NCBI RefSeq assembly: GCF_014697585.1
Contig: NZ_JACJSB010000008.1
Location: forward strand, 62,001-126,000
Source: Dolichospermum sp. FACHB-1091
Lineage (GTDB): Bacteria > Cyanobacteriota > Cyanobacteriia > Cyanobacteriales > Nostocaceae
DNA: 64,000 bases
Direction: 5' to 3'
Position 1 is the stretch's first letter, and each line of letters begins with the position of its first letter. The translations under genes and the position numbers were made by a program. The notes beneath the pieces are model-generated. The model searched no databases. It was not told where the DNA came from and saw only the letters and a program-made list of their open reading frames with translations. Below are positions 1 through 8,350 of the stretch, one piece after another.

Positions 1-887
1 ATTTGAAATGTAATTACAGGTTCATCATCACTTGCAGTTTGCGTTGGATATGCTGGTAAATTTGCCCACTGTCCAGTTAAAGCCCACCAAGCACATTCTA
101 GTAAAAAAGTTTTACCAAATCCATTATCACCTGTAATTAAACTCAGTCGTTCTGCTGGTTCAAAACAAAGTTTTTTTGCAGCCCCTACACCTTGTATTTC
201 TAAATAAGTTAAAGTACCTTCTTCGGGTAGAATATCTGGAGGTTTACCAATAACAGTTTTTAATTCTTCCCAAGACACTACTTTATCTTGAAAAAGCTGA
301 TTTCGATTAATTCCTTCAGGAATAGAAATATCAAACAATTGATTGATTTCTTCATCATTTAACAAAAAATCATTTTTGAAATGTTCAATAATATCTTCTG
401 GAATATCTTCTGGTGTTGTTTCAGATGTCCATTCTTTTTCACGATATATCCAGACGGCTAAATGAAAAGCAGGAATTACTTGATTGTTATATAAACAAGA
501 TTTCAAAATTTCAATATAGTTATCTTTCCAACCCCAGTTATCATCATTAACTTGATGACTTAGTAATGCTTGACCAAATATTTGTGTATCAATATTTTCT
601 ATAATAAAATAATCTATATATCGTTTAAGTGTTATCCATTTATGATGTGTCATCCAGCTATTTTTAGTTTTTGGCAACCCGAAACATCTATAAAAATATG
701 CTGATTCCTTACAGGGTTTATAGTGATTTTCTAAAAAATCTTCAATTTCTGAATGTAGAGATATTTCAATAGTAGTACCTACTGGTAATCGTAATTGCTT
801 AAACTTCAAAAAAGTAATTCCCCAAAAAGAATCTACCTTTTCCAAATATTTAAGAGACTCTTTGATTTGATCAATACTAATAAACAT
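1..887 (-). CDS. AAA family ATPase, N-terminal 295 residues (gene runs off left edge)
   Basis: This is the 5' part of a gene read leftward from an ATG at 887; the frame stays open to base 1. A P-loop (GDNGFGKT, residues 253-260) follows a hydrophobic strand and precedes FLLECAWWALTG. This is the layout of SMC/RecF-like or AAA_15-type ATPases, in which a stored DNA- or effector-linked ATPase starts with such a Walker A. Walker B and the signature motif would lie beyond the window. The first 240 residues form an unusual N-terminal extension rich in aromatic and acidic residues that I do not recognise. AAA ATPases of this kind are often in defence or accessory loci, which fits the neighbours (DUF29, antitoxin-like, Uma2, PIN remnant). 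The ATPase assignment is good; the function is unknown. Confidence 0.75.
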   Translation of the reverse strand, partial: MFISIDQIKESLKYLEKVDSFWGITFLKFKQLRLPVGTTIEISLHSEIEDFLENHYKPCKESAYFYRCFGLPKTKNSWMTHHKWITLKRYIDYFIIENIDTQIFGQALLSHQVNDDNWGWKDNYIEILKSCLYNNQVIPAFHLAVWIYREKEWTSETTPEDIPEDIIEHFKNDFLLNDEEINQLFDISIPEGINRNQLFQDKVVSWEELKTVIGKPPDILPEEGTLTYLEIQGVGAAKKLCFEPAERLSLITGDNGFGKTFLLECAWWALTGQWANLPAYPTQTASDDEPVITFQ

Positions 888-1034
888 GAGTTTATCCCGT
901 TCACTTTTTAAAATTAATCCGAATAAATTATAGGTTAAATTCTTTCACAAGATAGTAAAATACAAAACCCTGGGTAATTGTCAAAACCAGCTTACCTAGA
1001 TTATAACAAAAAATATCCAACAAACACAATTTAC

Positions 1035-1110
1035 CAGAACTAACGCAAAAACTCTCTAAAACTCTTCTTTCTTCGCTGTCTTCGCTCCTTCGTGGTTCAT
1101 TCAATATCTT
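1035..1110 (-). repeat. Remnant of the TAGGACTTACGCA-type MITE
   Basis: Read on the minus strand this stretch gives a gaatgaaccacgaagg ... gaag ... gagagttttt-gcgtt series. It matches the inner part and right end of the MITE copies at 47165, 48015 and 60699. Only one end is recognisable, so I call it a decayed copy. The rest of 888-1198 holds no gene I can support. Confidence 0.45.
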
Positions 1111-1198
1111 ATCATCATGAAGACAACACAAGCATATATCTACGCCAAGTTGGTTATTCATTACTTCACTATCTTCAAACAACTTAGTTTTACCAAAA

Positions 1199-1708
1199 TT
1201 ACTCAAACCAATCTTCACCTCCTGGTAATTGTGCTAAATAATTATCAATCATCTTCGCTAACTCTTTAGGTTGATGTTCATAAGTTAACAACAAAAGATT
1301 TTCCGCAAAATCAATTAATTCTTTTTCTTGTAATCTTTGAGAAACTTGACTCGGTTTTAAAGTCCCACCAAAAATCTCCGCACTAGCGGGACGAATTGCC
1401 ATTTCTACAGATTCTCCTAAATATTTACCCCATTGATCAGATTTAATATAATAGGATTTTTGATGATCTTTAATATTCAATTTGGCAATTTGAATCACAG
1501 AATCAGAAATTGAAGCAATCCAGGAATTAGTTAAACGCTGTTCAATTTGATTTTTAATCAGATGAATAACCAACCTGACTAAAAAAGCTTCTATTTTTCG
1601 CAAAGTTCCCTGTTTGCTCATATCCTCCAAATCATCAAGAATTTCTAAGGCATCATCATAACGCCCTTCTAAGATACTTTGTCTTAATTCCATTAATTCT
1701 TGCGTCAT
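1199..1708 (-). CDS. DUF29-like family protein (paralogue of the one at 43.5 kb)
   Basis: A 169-residue soluble, helical protein starting MTQELMELR. The central pattern (LEDMSKQGTLRKIEAFL, then HLIKNQIEQRLTNSWIASI) resembles DUF29, a family common in cyanobacteria whose function is unknown. A clear paralogue lies at 43476-43982, sharing for instance the HLIKNQIEQRLTN segment and the ends PKELAKMIDNYLAQLP / PKELPAIMDDYLSQLP. The gene is followed by AT-rich DNA containing a MITE remnant. Its minus-strand neighbour upstream (1759-1992) is a small antitoxin-like gene 50 bases away, so they may be co-transcribed. Assignment to DUF29 is by pattern only. Confidence 0.75.
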   Translation of the reverse strand: MTQELMELRQSILEGRYDDALEILDDLEDMSKQGTLRKIEAFLVRLVIHLIKNQIEQRLTNSWIASISDSVIQIAKLNIKDHQKSYYIKSDQWGKYLGESVEMAIRPASAEIFGGTLKPSQVSQRLQEKELIDFAENLLLLTYEHQPKELAKMIDNYLAQLPGGEDWFE

Positions 1709-1758
1709 GTTTACCTACTTATAGCCAAATATTGGAATCAATAAAACATCGCATCATT

Positions 1759-1992
1759 TCACCAGCGCTCATTTGCTTCCTCTCTGGTGAGTGGCTTGAA
1801 CCCTGATATTTGCATGGGATTTGCTGTTAACTGGGCGATAATACCCGTTGGTGGAAAGTGTTTCTGTGTTTGTGCAGGTTGCAAAATCACGATTTGCACT
1901 ATTTCGGCGCTGCATATTTGTTCTTGATACTCAACGGGAATTTCAATTTTGCCGTTGTTTACCCTAGCTTGAAATTGTGTGTTTATACTCAT
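1759..1992 (-). CDS. Small antitoxin-like protein, function unknown
   Basis: A 77-residue protein (MSINTQFQARVNNGKIEIP...) with a basic/beta N-terminus (VNNGKIEIPVEYQ) like the SpoVT/AbrB-type or cyanobacterial antitoxin-like proteins that open with a short DNA-binding sheet. The C-terminus is a helix ending LTREEANERW. Such proteins usually pair with a PIN or RelE toxin. No toxin is adjacent; the only PIN sequence nearby is the broken fragment at 3162-3380. It is therefore an orphan, or it belongs with the DUF29 gene downstream. Confidence 0.6.
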   Translation of the reverse strand: MSINTQFQARVNNGKIEIPVEYQEQICSAEIVQIVILQPAQTQKHFPPTGIIAQLTANPMQISGFKPLTREEANERW

Positions 1993-2144
1993 ACTTAAAG
2001 CTGTAGTAAGCCTACCCGACTGATTTCGATGAAATAGCCCCTCCTACAATTATAACTACTATCCCTCTGCCAATTCTCCAAGGTGCGTTAAAATCTTAAT
2101 ATCTTCCTTAATATCTTCATCTTAGGTAATATCAATTCTCAAGT

Positions 2145-2354
2145 ATGACTACTTACAAGCAACTCCAGCATTACATCAAAACTAAACATCAGGTAACAGT
2201 TAAAACCTGTTGGATTGCTCATGCTAAAGAACAGTTAGGACTTGCAATTAAAGCATCTCAACGCAGTTCTCAAGGAAAACCAAGAGTTTATCCTTGTCCT
2301 CCAGATAGATTGCCATTAATTAGAGAAGCTTTTGAACACTTTCATCTTTTATAA
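2145..2354 (+). CDS. Small conserved-looking hypothetical protein
   Basis: A 69-residue protein, MTTYKQLQHYIKTKHQ..., with a compact helix-turn-helix-like layout (KQLQHYIKTKH - KTCWIAHAKEQLGL) and a PCPPDRLPLIREAFEHFHL tail. It looks like small cyanobacterial proteins of unknown function. It starts about 150 bases from the divergent gene at 1992. A second small ORF begins 15 bases after its stop, suggesting a two-gene transcript. No function is assigned. Confidence 0.6.
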   Translation: MTTYKQLQHYIKTKHQVTVKTCWIAHAKEQLGLAIKASQRSSQGKPRVYPCPPDRLPLIREAFEHFHLL

Positions 2355-2369
2355 AGATTCAATAATAAT

Positions 2370-2528
2370 ATGAGCAGTGAAATTGTAATTGTCCGTACAG
2401 GTATCCCACCGGAACAACTAAATAAATATGCTGATGATTTGACAAGGCTTCATGAAATACCTGAAGGTTTACGCACCTTAGCCGTTTTAGGGAAAACCTT
2501 TCTATCCCCAAATAATTTCCATATTTAA
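2370..2528 (+). CDS. Short hypothetical ORF (52 residues)
   Basis: Begins with ATG at 2370, 15 bases after the stop of the preceding 69-residue gene. It encodes MSSEIVIVRTGIPPEQLNKY ... and ends SPNNFHI. The amphipathic pattern and tight spacing make it a plausible co-transcribed gene. Its 3' end overlaps the 3' end of the convergent Uma2 gene by 27 bases. It may be an N-terminal fragment of something longer. I do not recognise it. Confidence 0.4.
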   Translation: MSSEIVIVRTGIPPEQLNKYADDLTRLHEIPEGLRTLAVLGKTFLSPNNFHI

Positions 2529-3080
2529 AATAAATCCTGGTAAAACATCTTCACCTGATAATTCTTGAGGAAAGTCTAATATTTCTACTGGTTTACCAAG
2601 ACGATAAATTTCAACTTGACCCATTTTCCGATTAATTAACCAACCTAATTTAACTCCACTATTCATATATTCCTGCATTTTTGCCCGTGTTTCTGGCAAA
2701 CTATCACTGGGTGACATTAATTCTAAAACAAAATCTGGAGCAATTGGTGGAAACTTTTCCTGTTCTTCTGTTGTAAGTTTATCCCATCTATCTTTTTTTA
2801 TCCAAGCAACATCAGGAGAACGATTTGCACCATTGGGAAGTTTAAAACAAGTGGAAGAATCGAAACAAACTCCTAATTTAGTTTGACGATTCCAAAACAC
2901 AAAATCTGCTGCAACTTCCACATTACGTTTTCCTGTTTCTCCTCCGGTTGGTGACATGATCAATATTTCTCCTTTGGTATTGCGTTCAAATTTGACTTCA
3001 GGATTTTCTCGACAGAGTTGATAAAATTGGTTTTCGGTAAGTTGGATAATGGGGTTTAAGTTGACTGTGATAGCTGTCAT
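2502..3080 (-). CDS. Uma2 family endonuclease-like protein (DUF820)
   Basis: A 192-residue protein if it starts at MTAITVNLNPI (3080); an in-frame ATG at 3107 would add nine residues, but the shorter form matches usual Uma2 N-termini. Uma2 proteins have a PD-(D/E)XK nuclease-type fold. The hallmarks are visible: ILIMSPTGGETG, then RSPDVAWIKK, then PDFVLELMSPSDSLPETRAKMQEYMNSGVKLGWLI with the E and K/W pattern of the active site. The family is hugely expanded in cyanobacteria, often adjacent to unrelated genes, and its biological role is not settled. Confidence 0.85.
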   Translation of the reverse strand: MTAITVNLNPIIQLTENQFYQLCRENPEVKFERNTKGEILIMSPTGGETGKRNVEVAADFVFWNRQTKLGVCFDSSTCFKLPNGANRSPDVAWIKKDRWDKLTTEEQEKFPPIAPDFVLELMSPSDSLPETRAKMQEYMNSGVKLGWLINRKMGQVEIYRLGKPVEILDFPQELSGEDVLPGFILNMEIIWG

Positions 3081-3161
3081 AATCAATCTCCTTGAGGATG
3101 ATATCAACCTTAACTAAATTATAAAGCAAGTTGCAGGTTTTGTCATCACAATTTAAGTTAG

Positions 3162-3380
3162 TTAGACAATCCCGATTTGATTTTTAATATAGCCAAATCC
3201 AGCATCAAATTTAAATAATATTCGGCAATTATATTTATCTAAAGCTTCTTGAATATCTGGATTATCGAAGTCCTTAGAATTTCTATTAATAAAGCAACAT
3301 TGCTGTTCACCTGACTTATTCAAATGTTCAACAACCGAAGCGTAAACAATAGCATCCTGGGGTGTAAAGTCAAGATCAGT
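3162..3380 (-). pseudogene. C-terminal fragment of a PIN-domain protein
   Basis: The minus strand is open from an in-frame stop at 3381-3383 down to a stop at 3162-3164, with no start codon at its head. The encoded stretch reads DFTPQDAIVYASVVEHL ... CCFINRNSKDF ... YNCRILFKFDAGFGYI, the typical end of a PIN-like RNase: the second acidic residue, the conserved NR.KDF and a terminal strand. About the first half of the domain is missing. It lies directly behind, and overlaps by a few bases, the nuclease-like gene at 3376-3813. Confidence 0.6.
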
Positions 3381-3813
3381 TTAGGTGTCCGTGGTGAATA
3401 GCATCAAATAGACCTGAATTTACTAACCAATCCATATTTTCCGGGAGTAAATCAACAGATGGTAATGTTAATATTTGATGAAGCCAAGCAGAAACTATTA
3501 GCTCAAAACCTTCACTACTAATTTCATAGTTGGGAGCATAAGCTTTAGGGTAATAAGGCTTAAGAAAAGATTCAGGGTTAATTTCATAATCTGGCTCTAT
3601 CAAATCAGTAGATAAACCTATATTTTTCCACAAATAAAATTTATCTGGAAGTGCTAATAGAAAAAAAGGTGCTTCTGGAAGTAACCCATGAGCATACATA
3701 TTGCGTCGCATTTTAGCAGCCCAAATTTTAGATGCACTACGTTTATTTTTAACTTCCACTAAAAGCTGTAAATGTCTATCTTTTCCGTGTACTGCCATAT
3801 CAGCATAATACAT
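3376..3813 (-). CDS. Hypothetical protein with PD-(D/E)XK-like nuclease motif
   Basis: A 145-residue protein. Near the N-terminus the pattern YADMAVHG ... LQLLVEVKNKR reads as a D ... E-V-K core of a restriction-endonuclease-like fold. It continues with FFLLALPDKFYLWK, a strand typical of cyanobacterial proteins that inspect host DNA or fuse to type I R subunits. The start at 3813 leaves little sequence ahead of the proposed catalytic Asp, so the protein may be N-terminally shortened. It is followed at once by a PIN fragment. The nuclease role is an inference from motif spacing. Confidence 0.5.
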   Translation of the reverse strand: MYYADMAVHGKDRHLQLLVEVKNKRSASKIWAAKMRRNMYAHGLLPEAPFFLLALPDKFYLWKNIGLSTDLIEPDYEINPESFLKPYYPKAYAPNYEISSEGFELIVSAWLHQILTLPSVDLLPENMDWLVNSGLFDAIHHGHLN

Positions 3814-3858
3814 CTATATAACCTCATAACTAGGAAATGACTCACCTATTCGGAAATT

Positions 3859-4905
3859 TCATTTTAACACTTTACTTAACAAATCCCGATGCAAAAAAGC
3901 TCCATTTACTAAAGATTGAATTTTATTAGGTGACAAAGCCGCACCATGATGATAATAATCAATCCAAGTTTTACTAATTAACTCTACATCATTTGGTAAA
4001 TTATGTAAATCCCAACCAGGTATTTTTAAATCTTCCATTAAATGATTGACTTTAGGATCATAACTCAATGCAAAACAACGAGAACCTTCACTAGCTGCCA
4101 TAATTAAACTATGTAAACGCATTCCTATGGACATTTCCACACCGCGAAATACACCTTTTAAAATTTGTGGATCTTCGGAACAAATAACTCTACTCACATC
4201 TTGTAATTGAGTATGAATTTTTTCCGCAATTCCTATATCTTCACTTTTTTGAAATGGCAATAGTAAAATAAAGGCTTGAGTTTCTTTTTGCAAATTAACT
4301 AAGGCTTGAATTAAATTTGTTAACCGATTTTCTGTTAATTGAGGATGATTTCTTAAAGTAACCGCAATTCTCGGTTTTGGTAAATCTGCTAATTCCGGTA
4401 CTGGCTTTGATTTTAACGCCCAAACCGGGTCAGGGGCAAGGATATGGGCTATACTCCAATCTGATAATAACCGAGAACTAGCAACGTCGCGCACACTGAC
4501 TTGAGTACAACCCGCAAAATTCCGCTGGGCTAAAAATCGAGTTTGGGAACGCAACAAAGGACCTATACCCTGTCCCCAAGCCACAGTTTTCAAACCCATA
4601 ACTTGAGCTAAAGCCATCAATCCGCCATAATAAAAAGGGCTAATTACGCTAGTAGCATCTTGCATTAAACTACCACCACCCCAAATAAAAGCATCACAAG
4701 AGCGCAAAGCCTTGAAGACTGATAAAACCCCCATACGGTTGTAACATTCCACACCGTAATGACGATGAGTTTCTTCAGGATTTCCAGAAAGCACCACAGG
4801 AGTAACATCAAGTGGTAACATTTGCAGAAGTGTGGCTAACAAAGCTTCATCACCACCATTACCCTTACCATAATAACCAGACAATAAAACCCGCATTTTT
4901 GCCAT
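3859..4905 (-). CDS. csaB: Polysaccharide pyruvyl transferase CsaB
   Basis: A 348-residue protein starting MAKMRVLLSGYYGKGNGGDEALL, the signature N-terminus of CsaB. Other family features are WGGGSLMQDATS (about residue 75), AWGQGIGPL, and the C-terminal EMSIGMRLHSLIMAA motif that holds the conserved H. CsaB transfers pyruvyl groups from phosphoenolpyruvate to cell-wall polysaccharide, forming the ketal that S-layer-homology domains bind. Length agrees with the family. It stands alone, divergent from the DUF2499 gene; the divergent spacer holds heptamer repeats. Confidence 0.9.
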   Translation of the reverse strand: MAKMRVLLSGYYGKGNGGDEALLATLLQMLPLDVTPVVLSGNPEETHRHYGVECYNRMGVLSVFKALRSCDAFIWGGGSLMQDATSVISPFYYGGLMALAQVMGLKTVAWGQGIGPLLRSQTRFLAQRNFAGCTQVSVRDVASSRLLSDWSIAHILAPDPVWALKSKPVPELADLPKPRIAVTLRNHPQLTENRLTNLIQALVNLQKETQAFILLLPFQKSEDIGIAEKIHTQLQDVSRVICSEDPQILKGVFRGVEMSIGMRLHSLIMAASEGSRCFALSYDPKVNHLMEDLKIPGWDLHNLPNDVELISKTWIDYYHHGAALSPNKIQSLVNGAFLHRDLLSKVLK

Positions 4906-4908
4906 TTT

Positions 4909-5013
4909 GAATTTTAGATTTTAGATTTTAGATTTTAGATTTTGGACTACCAATTTTTTTTAACCTAGTTATCTACCACTGACAACTAACAACTGACCAC
5001 TGACCACTGATAA
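4909..5013. repeat. Two short tandem-repeat tracts between csaB and the DUF2499 gene
   Basis: Bases 4909-4945 carry about four to five tandem ATTTTAG heptamers. Bases 4977-5011 carry CACTGAC-type heptamers (actgaccactgaccactga). Both are classic short tandemly repeated repetitive sequences of filamentous cyanobacteria and fill nearly the whole divergent spacer. Confidence 0.7.
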
Positions 5014-5015
5014 TT

Positions 5016-5351
5016 ATGCACGTACTTTCAATTCCCACCTGGATAATTCATATTTCCAGCGTCCTTGAGTGGATAACCGCAATATGGCTAATTTGGATAT
5101 ATGGTGAACTAACAGAAAATCGGAGTTGGTGGGGATTGTCCTTTGCTATGTTACCAGCTTTAATTAGCGCAATGTGTGCTTGTACTTGGCATTACTTCGA
5201 CAATTCCCAAACCCTAGAATGGTTAGTCACCTTACAAGCTACCATGACATTAGTTGGTAACTTTACCCTTTGGGCGGCAGCTTATATAATTTGGCGTTCT
5301 ACCAAAGCTACAAGCCCCATTAAGACACAAACCATCAAATCAGAACAATGA
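5016..5351 (+). CDS. DUF2499 family membrane protein
   Basis: A 111-residue integral membrane protein (MHVLSIPTWIIHISSVLEW...) with three hydrophobic segments and the conserved WHYFDN loop. DUF2499 proteins are found in cyanobacteria and plant chloroplasts; the role is unknown. The stop overlaps the ATG of the following DUF3593 gene (ATGA), so the two are translationally coupled. In plants and cyanobacteria these two families also go together, suggesting one complex in the photosynthetic membrane (inference). Confidence 0.85.
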   Translation: MHVLSIPTWIIHISSVLEWITAIWLIWIYGELTENRSWWGLSFAMLPALISAMCACTWHYFDNSQTLEWLVTLQATMTLVGNFTLWAAAYIIWRSTKATSPIKTQTIKSEQ

Positions 5352-5686
5352 TATCAAAAGAAACCCTCTTTGCCCTTTCTCTGTTTCCCTACTTGGGTTT
5401 CCTGTGGTTTATCAGCCGCAGTCCACAAATGCCACGGTTAGCCCTATATGGATTTTACGGCACATTGGTATTTGTCGCCGTCACCATTCCCGCCGGCATT
5501 TACGCCAAAGTGCAGTATGGAGAACAATTAGCCAATATAGACTGGTTACATGGCGGTGCAGAAGCCTTTTTAACCCTAGCTAACATCTTACTAGTCTTAG
5601 GCTTCCGTCAAGCAGTACAAGAATTAGGCAACAGGGAACAGGGAACAGGTGCTACGCCACGGGGACAGGGAACAGGTGACAGTTAA
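5348..5686 (+). CDS. DUF3593 family membrane protein with repeat-encoded tail
   Basis: A 112-residue membrane protein (LFPYLGFLWFISRS, AGIYAKVQYGEQLANIDWLHGGAEAFLTLANILLVLGFR) of the DUF3593 family, partner of the preceding gene. About residues 1-93 are family sequence. The last ~18 residues (NREQGTGATPRGQGTGDS) are translated from a GGGAACA-type heptamer array that has run into the 3' end of the gene, so the C-terminus is strain-specific and probably disordered. hisA starts 24 bases downstream and may share the transcript. Confidence 0.85.
   Translation: MISKETLFALSLFPYLGFLWFISRSPQMPRLALYGFYGTLVFVAVTIPAGIYAKVQYGEQLANIDWLHGGAEAFLTLANILLVLGFRQAVQELGNREQGTGATPRGQGTGDS
5628..5685 (+). repeat. 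Heptamer repeat (GGGAACA type) inside the 3' end of the DUF3593 gene
   Basis: Units of gggaaca/gggacag in tandem, interrupted by tgctacgccacg. Same family as the arrays at 32910-33001, 34259-34380 and 49363-49447. Here it is translated. Confidence 0.75.
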
Positions 5687-5710
5687 CGGACAACGGAGAA
5701 CGGACAAATT

Positions 5711-6484
5711 ATGGAAGTAATACCCGCAATTGATTTACTAGAAGGTCGCTGTGTGCGACTATATAAAGGAGACTACGCACAATCCCAAGTATTTAGCGAA
5801 AATCCCGTAGAAGTGGCGAAAATGTGGGCAGACCAAGGCGCGACCAGATTACACTTAGTTGATTTAGATGGGGCAAAAGCTGGTAAAATAGTTAACTTGG
5901 CCGCCATTGCAGCCATTAGAAATAATCTGTCCATACCCATTGAAGTTGGGGGGGGATTACGCGATCGCTCAAGTGTGGTAGAATTATTCAATCTGGGAGT
6001 AGATTGGGCAATTCTGGGAACTGTCGCAGTTGAACAACCCCAACTAGTCCAAGAACTCTGTCAAGAATTTCCTGAAAAGATTATTATTGGTATAGATGCC
6101 CGTAACGGCTTAGTTGCTACTCGTGGTTGGCTAGAAACCTCATCAGTATTAGCTACCCAACTAGCAGTACAAATGCAGGAGTTAGGAGCAGCAGCGATAA
6201 TTTATACTGATATAAACAGAGACGGAACATTACAAGGACCAAATTTAGACGCATTACGAGAACTTGCTGCCGCCATTTCCATACCCGTAATTGCTTCTGG
6301 TGGTGTAAGTTCTGTTACTGACTTATTAAGTTTATCAGCCTTAGAACCCCAAGGTGTAACAGGTGTGATAGTGGGTAAAGCCTTGTATACTGGTGATATT
6401 ATCCTCAAAGAAGGATTACAGGCCATTGGACCGGGGAGAATACAAGATATACCACCAGATTTCGGTATTTCTAGCTTTGCTTAA
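5711..6484 (+). CDS. hisA: HisA, ProFAR isomerase (histidine biosynthesis)
   Basis: A 257-residue (beta/alpha)8-barrel. It converts the aminoaldose ProFAR into the aminoketose PRFAR, the fourth step of histidine synthesis. The N-terminal [22 protein letters not shown] carries the catalytic Asp in [30 protein letters not shown], the second catalytic Asp in [14 protein letters not shown] and IASGGVSS form the phosphate-binding pair. Length is normal. It sits behind the two DUF genes and has no other his genes near it, as is usual in cyanobacteria. Confidence 0.97.
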   Translation: MEVIPAIDLLEGRCVRLYKGDYAQSQVFSENPVEVAKMWADQGATRLHLVDLDGAKAGKIVNLAAIAAIRNNLSIPIEVGGGLRDRSSVVELFNLGVDWAILGTVAVEQPQLVQELCQEFPEKIIIGIDARNGLVATRGWLETSSVLATQLAVQMQELGAAAIIYTDINRDGTLQGPNLDALRELAAAISIPVIASGGVSSVTDLLSLSALEPQGVTGVIVGKALYTGDIILKEGLQAIGPGRIQDIPPDFGISSFA

Positions 6485-6507
6485 TCAACGGCTTGTCCAT
6501 TTTTCGC

Positions 6508-6570
6508 AGGTTGGGTTAAGCGACAGCGCAACCCGACGCTCATGTTGGGTTTCATACCTCAACCCAACCT
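6508..6570. repeat. Small palindromic repeat with AGGTTGGGTT / AACCCAACCT ends
   Basis: Perfect 10-bp inverted ends at 6508-6517 and 6561-6570 bracket a GC-richer core (cgacagcgcaacccgacg). This is a widespread type of intergenic palindrome in cyanobacteria. A second, unrelated GC-rich repeat (gcgcagcgcc ... gatagcgaagcgctccgcagg) lies at 6796-6842. The whole 6485-6925 spacer is otherwise AT-rich with no gene I can support. Confidence 0.6.
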
Positions 6571-6925
6571 ACAAATCAAGACTTTTTTCAATTTGGACAG
6601 GGTATTGTTAGTATCAGACTATATTAACAGTTTAACCCCAGATCCCTAAATTCTCTGAGAAGTCAGGTTTGTAACCCTGATTTACAACATAGCTGCATTG
6701 TAACATTTGTGATCACTAATGAGAAAGGTGTCGTTTAGCAAAGCTTACCAAAGCGATCGCTCTTAGTTATATGATAGTGGAGAAGTGCGATTGTGTGAAG
6801 CGCAGCGCCAAAGGCGATAGCGAAGCGCTCCGCAGGAATCGCTTTTAAGTAAAAACTTCAAAATGGTAAAATACATGGAATTAAATCTTGGGAAAAATAA
6901 AAACTGACTTGGTACTATTAGTTGG

Positions 6926-8284
6926 ATGATTGCTATAAGTGCTTTCATTTTATTTGCTTCTAGCAGTTTAAGACACGCTTTATTTCAATCAACCGCTTTT
7001 GATTTAGGGATTTTTGACCAAGCAATTTATTTAATTAGTCAGGGAAAAGTGCCTATTTCTTCTTTCCTTAAATTTCATATTCTTGGTGATCATGCTGCTT
7101 TTATTTTGTACCCTTTAGCTTTACCATACAAAATTTACCCTAGTGTCTATTGGCTATTTGCAGTACAGTCTGCTGCTTTATCTTTGGGTGCTTTACCTAC
7201 ATGGTATCTAGCCATTCAAGCAGGATTGAAAGAAAGTCAAGCTATAGCAGTAGCAACTGCTTATTTATTGTATCCAGTGTTGTATAATGCTAACTTATTT
7301 GATTTTCACCCAGATAGTATTGCCGTCCCCGCACTTTTGACGATGATTTTTGCAGCTAGAGAGAGAAAGATGTGGAAGTTTTGTATTAGTGTTATTCTTG
7401 TACTGGCTTGTAAAGAAGTATTCTCTCTGACAATCTTAGCAATGGGAGTATGCTTACTGTTATGTGAAAAGCGGCGTTTGTATGGTGTAATTGCTATTAT
7501 TTCTGGTGTTGTTTGGTTTGTAATTACTACTAAATTAATTATTCCTTTTTTTGGTGCTGAAATGGCTTCTGTAGAACGTCATCTCGGTCGGTATAATTAT
7601 TTAGGAAGCTCCTTCAATGAAGCTTTTCAAACTTTGTTTTCTAATCCAGTCATGATACTAAAACATATTTTTACTTCTGATAATTTTTTCTATTTATTTC
7701 TGCTTCTAATCCCTGTATTTTGGGGATTTTCATATAAAAGTATAATTTATTTAGTAGGTGCAATTCCTTGTTTAGTGATGAATATACTTTCTAATGATCA
7801 ATCACAAAAAGACTTAATACACCAATATTCACTACCAGTTTTACCATTTTTGATATTGGCTGTTATTGCTAGTCTGACTGTAGGTAAGGGATTACTACAA
7901 AATAAACGGGGAATCATTATCTGGTCATTAATTACATTTCTCTGCTTGGCAAAATTTACCCATTTTACAGGTAAATATTTAGAGTCTATAGATAATTTGC
8001 CAGCTACAAGAGAAGCAATTTCTCTGGTCAAAAATCAGGGTAGCGTTTACACAACGGCGCAAATTACCCCACATTTAAGTAACCGGGATTTAATTAAATT
8101 TACAAATGCAGATTTTCCAAATCAAGATTTGAATATTTTTGATTATATATTGTTAAATGTCCGTCATCCAGGTTGGGCAAGTAATCAAGAATTTGCAACA
8201 AGTTTAGTAAATCAATTAAACAACAAGCCAAGATTTAAATTGACATATCAACAAGATGATATTTATTTATTCACAAAAAATTAA
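6926..8284 (+). CDS. DUF2079 family polytopic membrane protein
   Basis: A 452-residue protein with about ten hydrophobic segments. The N-terminus LRHALFQSTAFDLGIFDQAIYLIS followed by HFHILGDHAAFILYPLALPYKI is the DUF2079 signature: acidic FDLGIFDQ loop, then GDH. This family is distantly related to GT-C (GT39/GT83-like) glycosyltransferases and is probably a membrane sugar transferase. The FDLG.FDQ loop after the first segment would be the catalytic Asp loop, by analogy. The start is close to the conserved loop, so the first membrane helix is short. It converges with the GT39 genes downstream. Confidence 0.8.
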   Translation: MIAISAFILFASSSLRHALFQSTAFDLGIFDQAIYLISQGKVPISSFLKFHILGDHAAFILYPLALPYKIYPSVYWLFAVQSAALSLGALPTWYLAIQAGLKESQAIAVATAYLLYPVLYNANLFDFHPDSIAVPALLTMIFAARERKMWKFCISVILVLACKEVFSLTILAMGVCLLLCEKRRLYGVIAIISGVVWFVITTKLIIPFFGAEMASVERHLGRYNYLGSSFNEAFQTLFSNPVMILKHIFTSDNFFYLFLLLIPVFWGFSYKSIIYLVGAIPCLVMNILSNDQSQKDLIHQYSLPVLPFLILAVIASLTVGKGLLQNKRGIIIWSLITFLCLAKFTHFTGKYLESIDNLPATREAISLVKNQGSVYTTAQITPHLSNRDLIKFTNADFPNQDLNIFDYILLNVRHPGWASNQEFATSLVNQLNNKPRFKLTYQQDDIYLFTKN

Positions 8285-8350
8285 CGTAAAATATCTTCTG
8301 GTAGTGGTGAATTAAAATCGGGGGTCTGGAATTTCTGTATTGTACATCCT

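Noticed and set aside
928-1218. 96-residue minus-strand frame
   Set aside because: It lies over a MITE relic and has no protein-like pattern.
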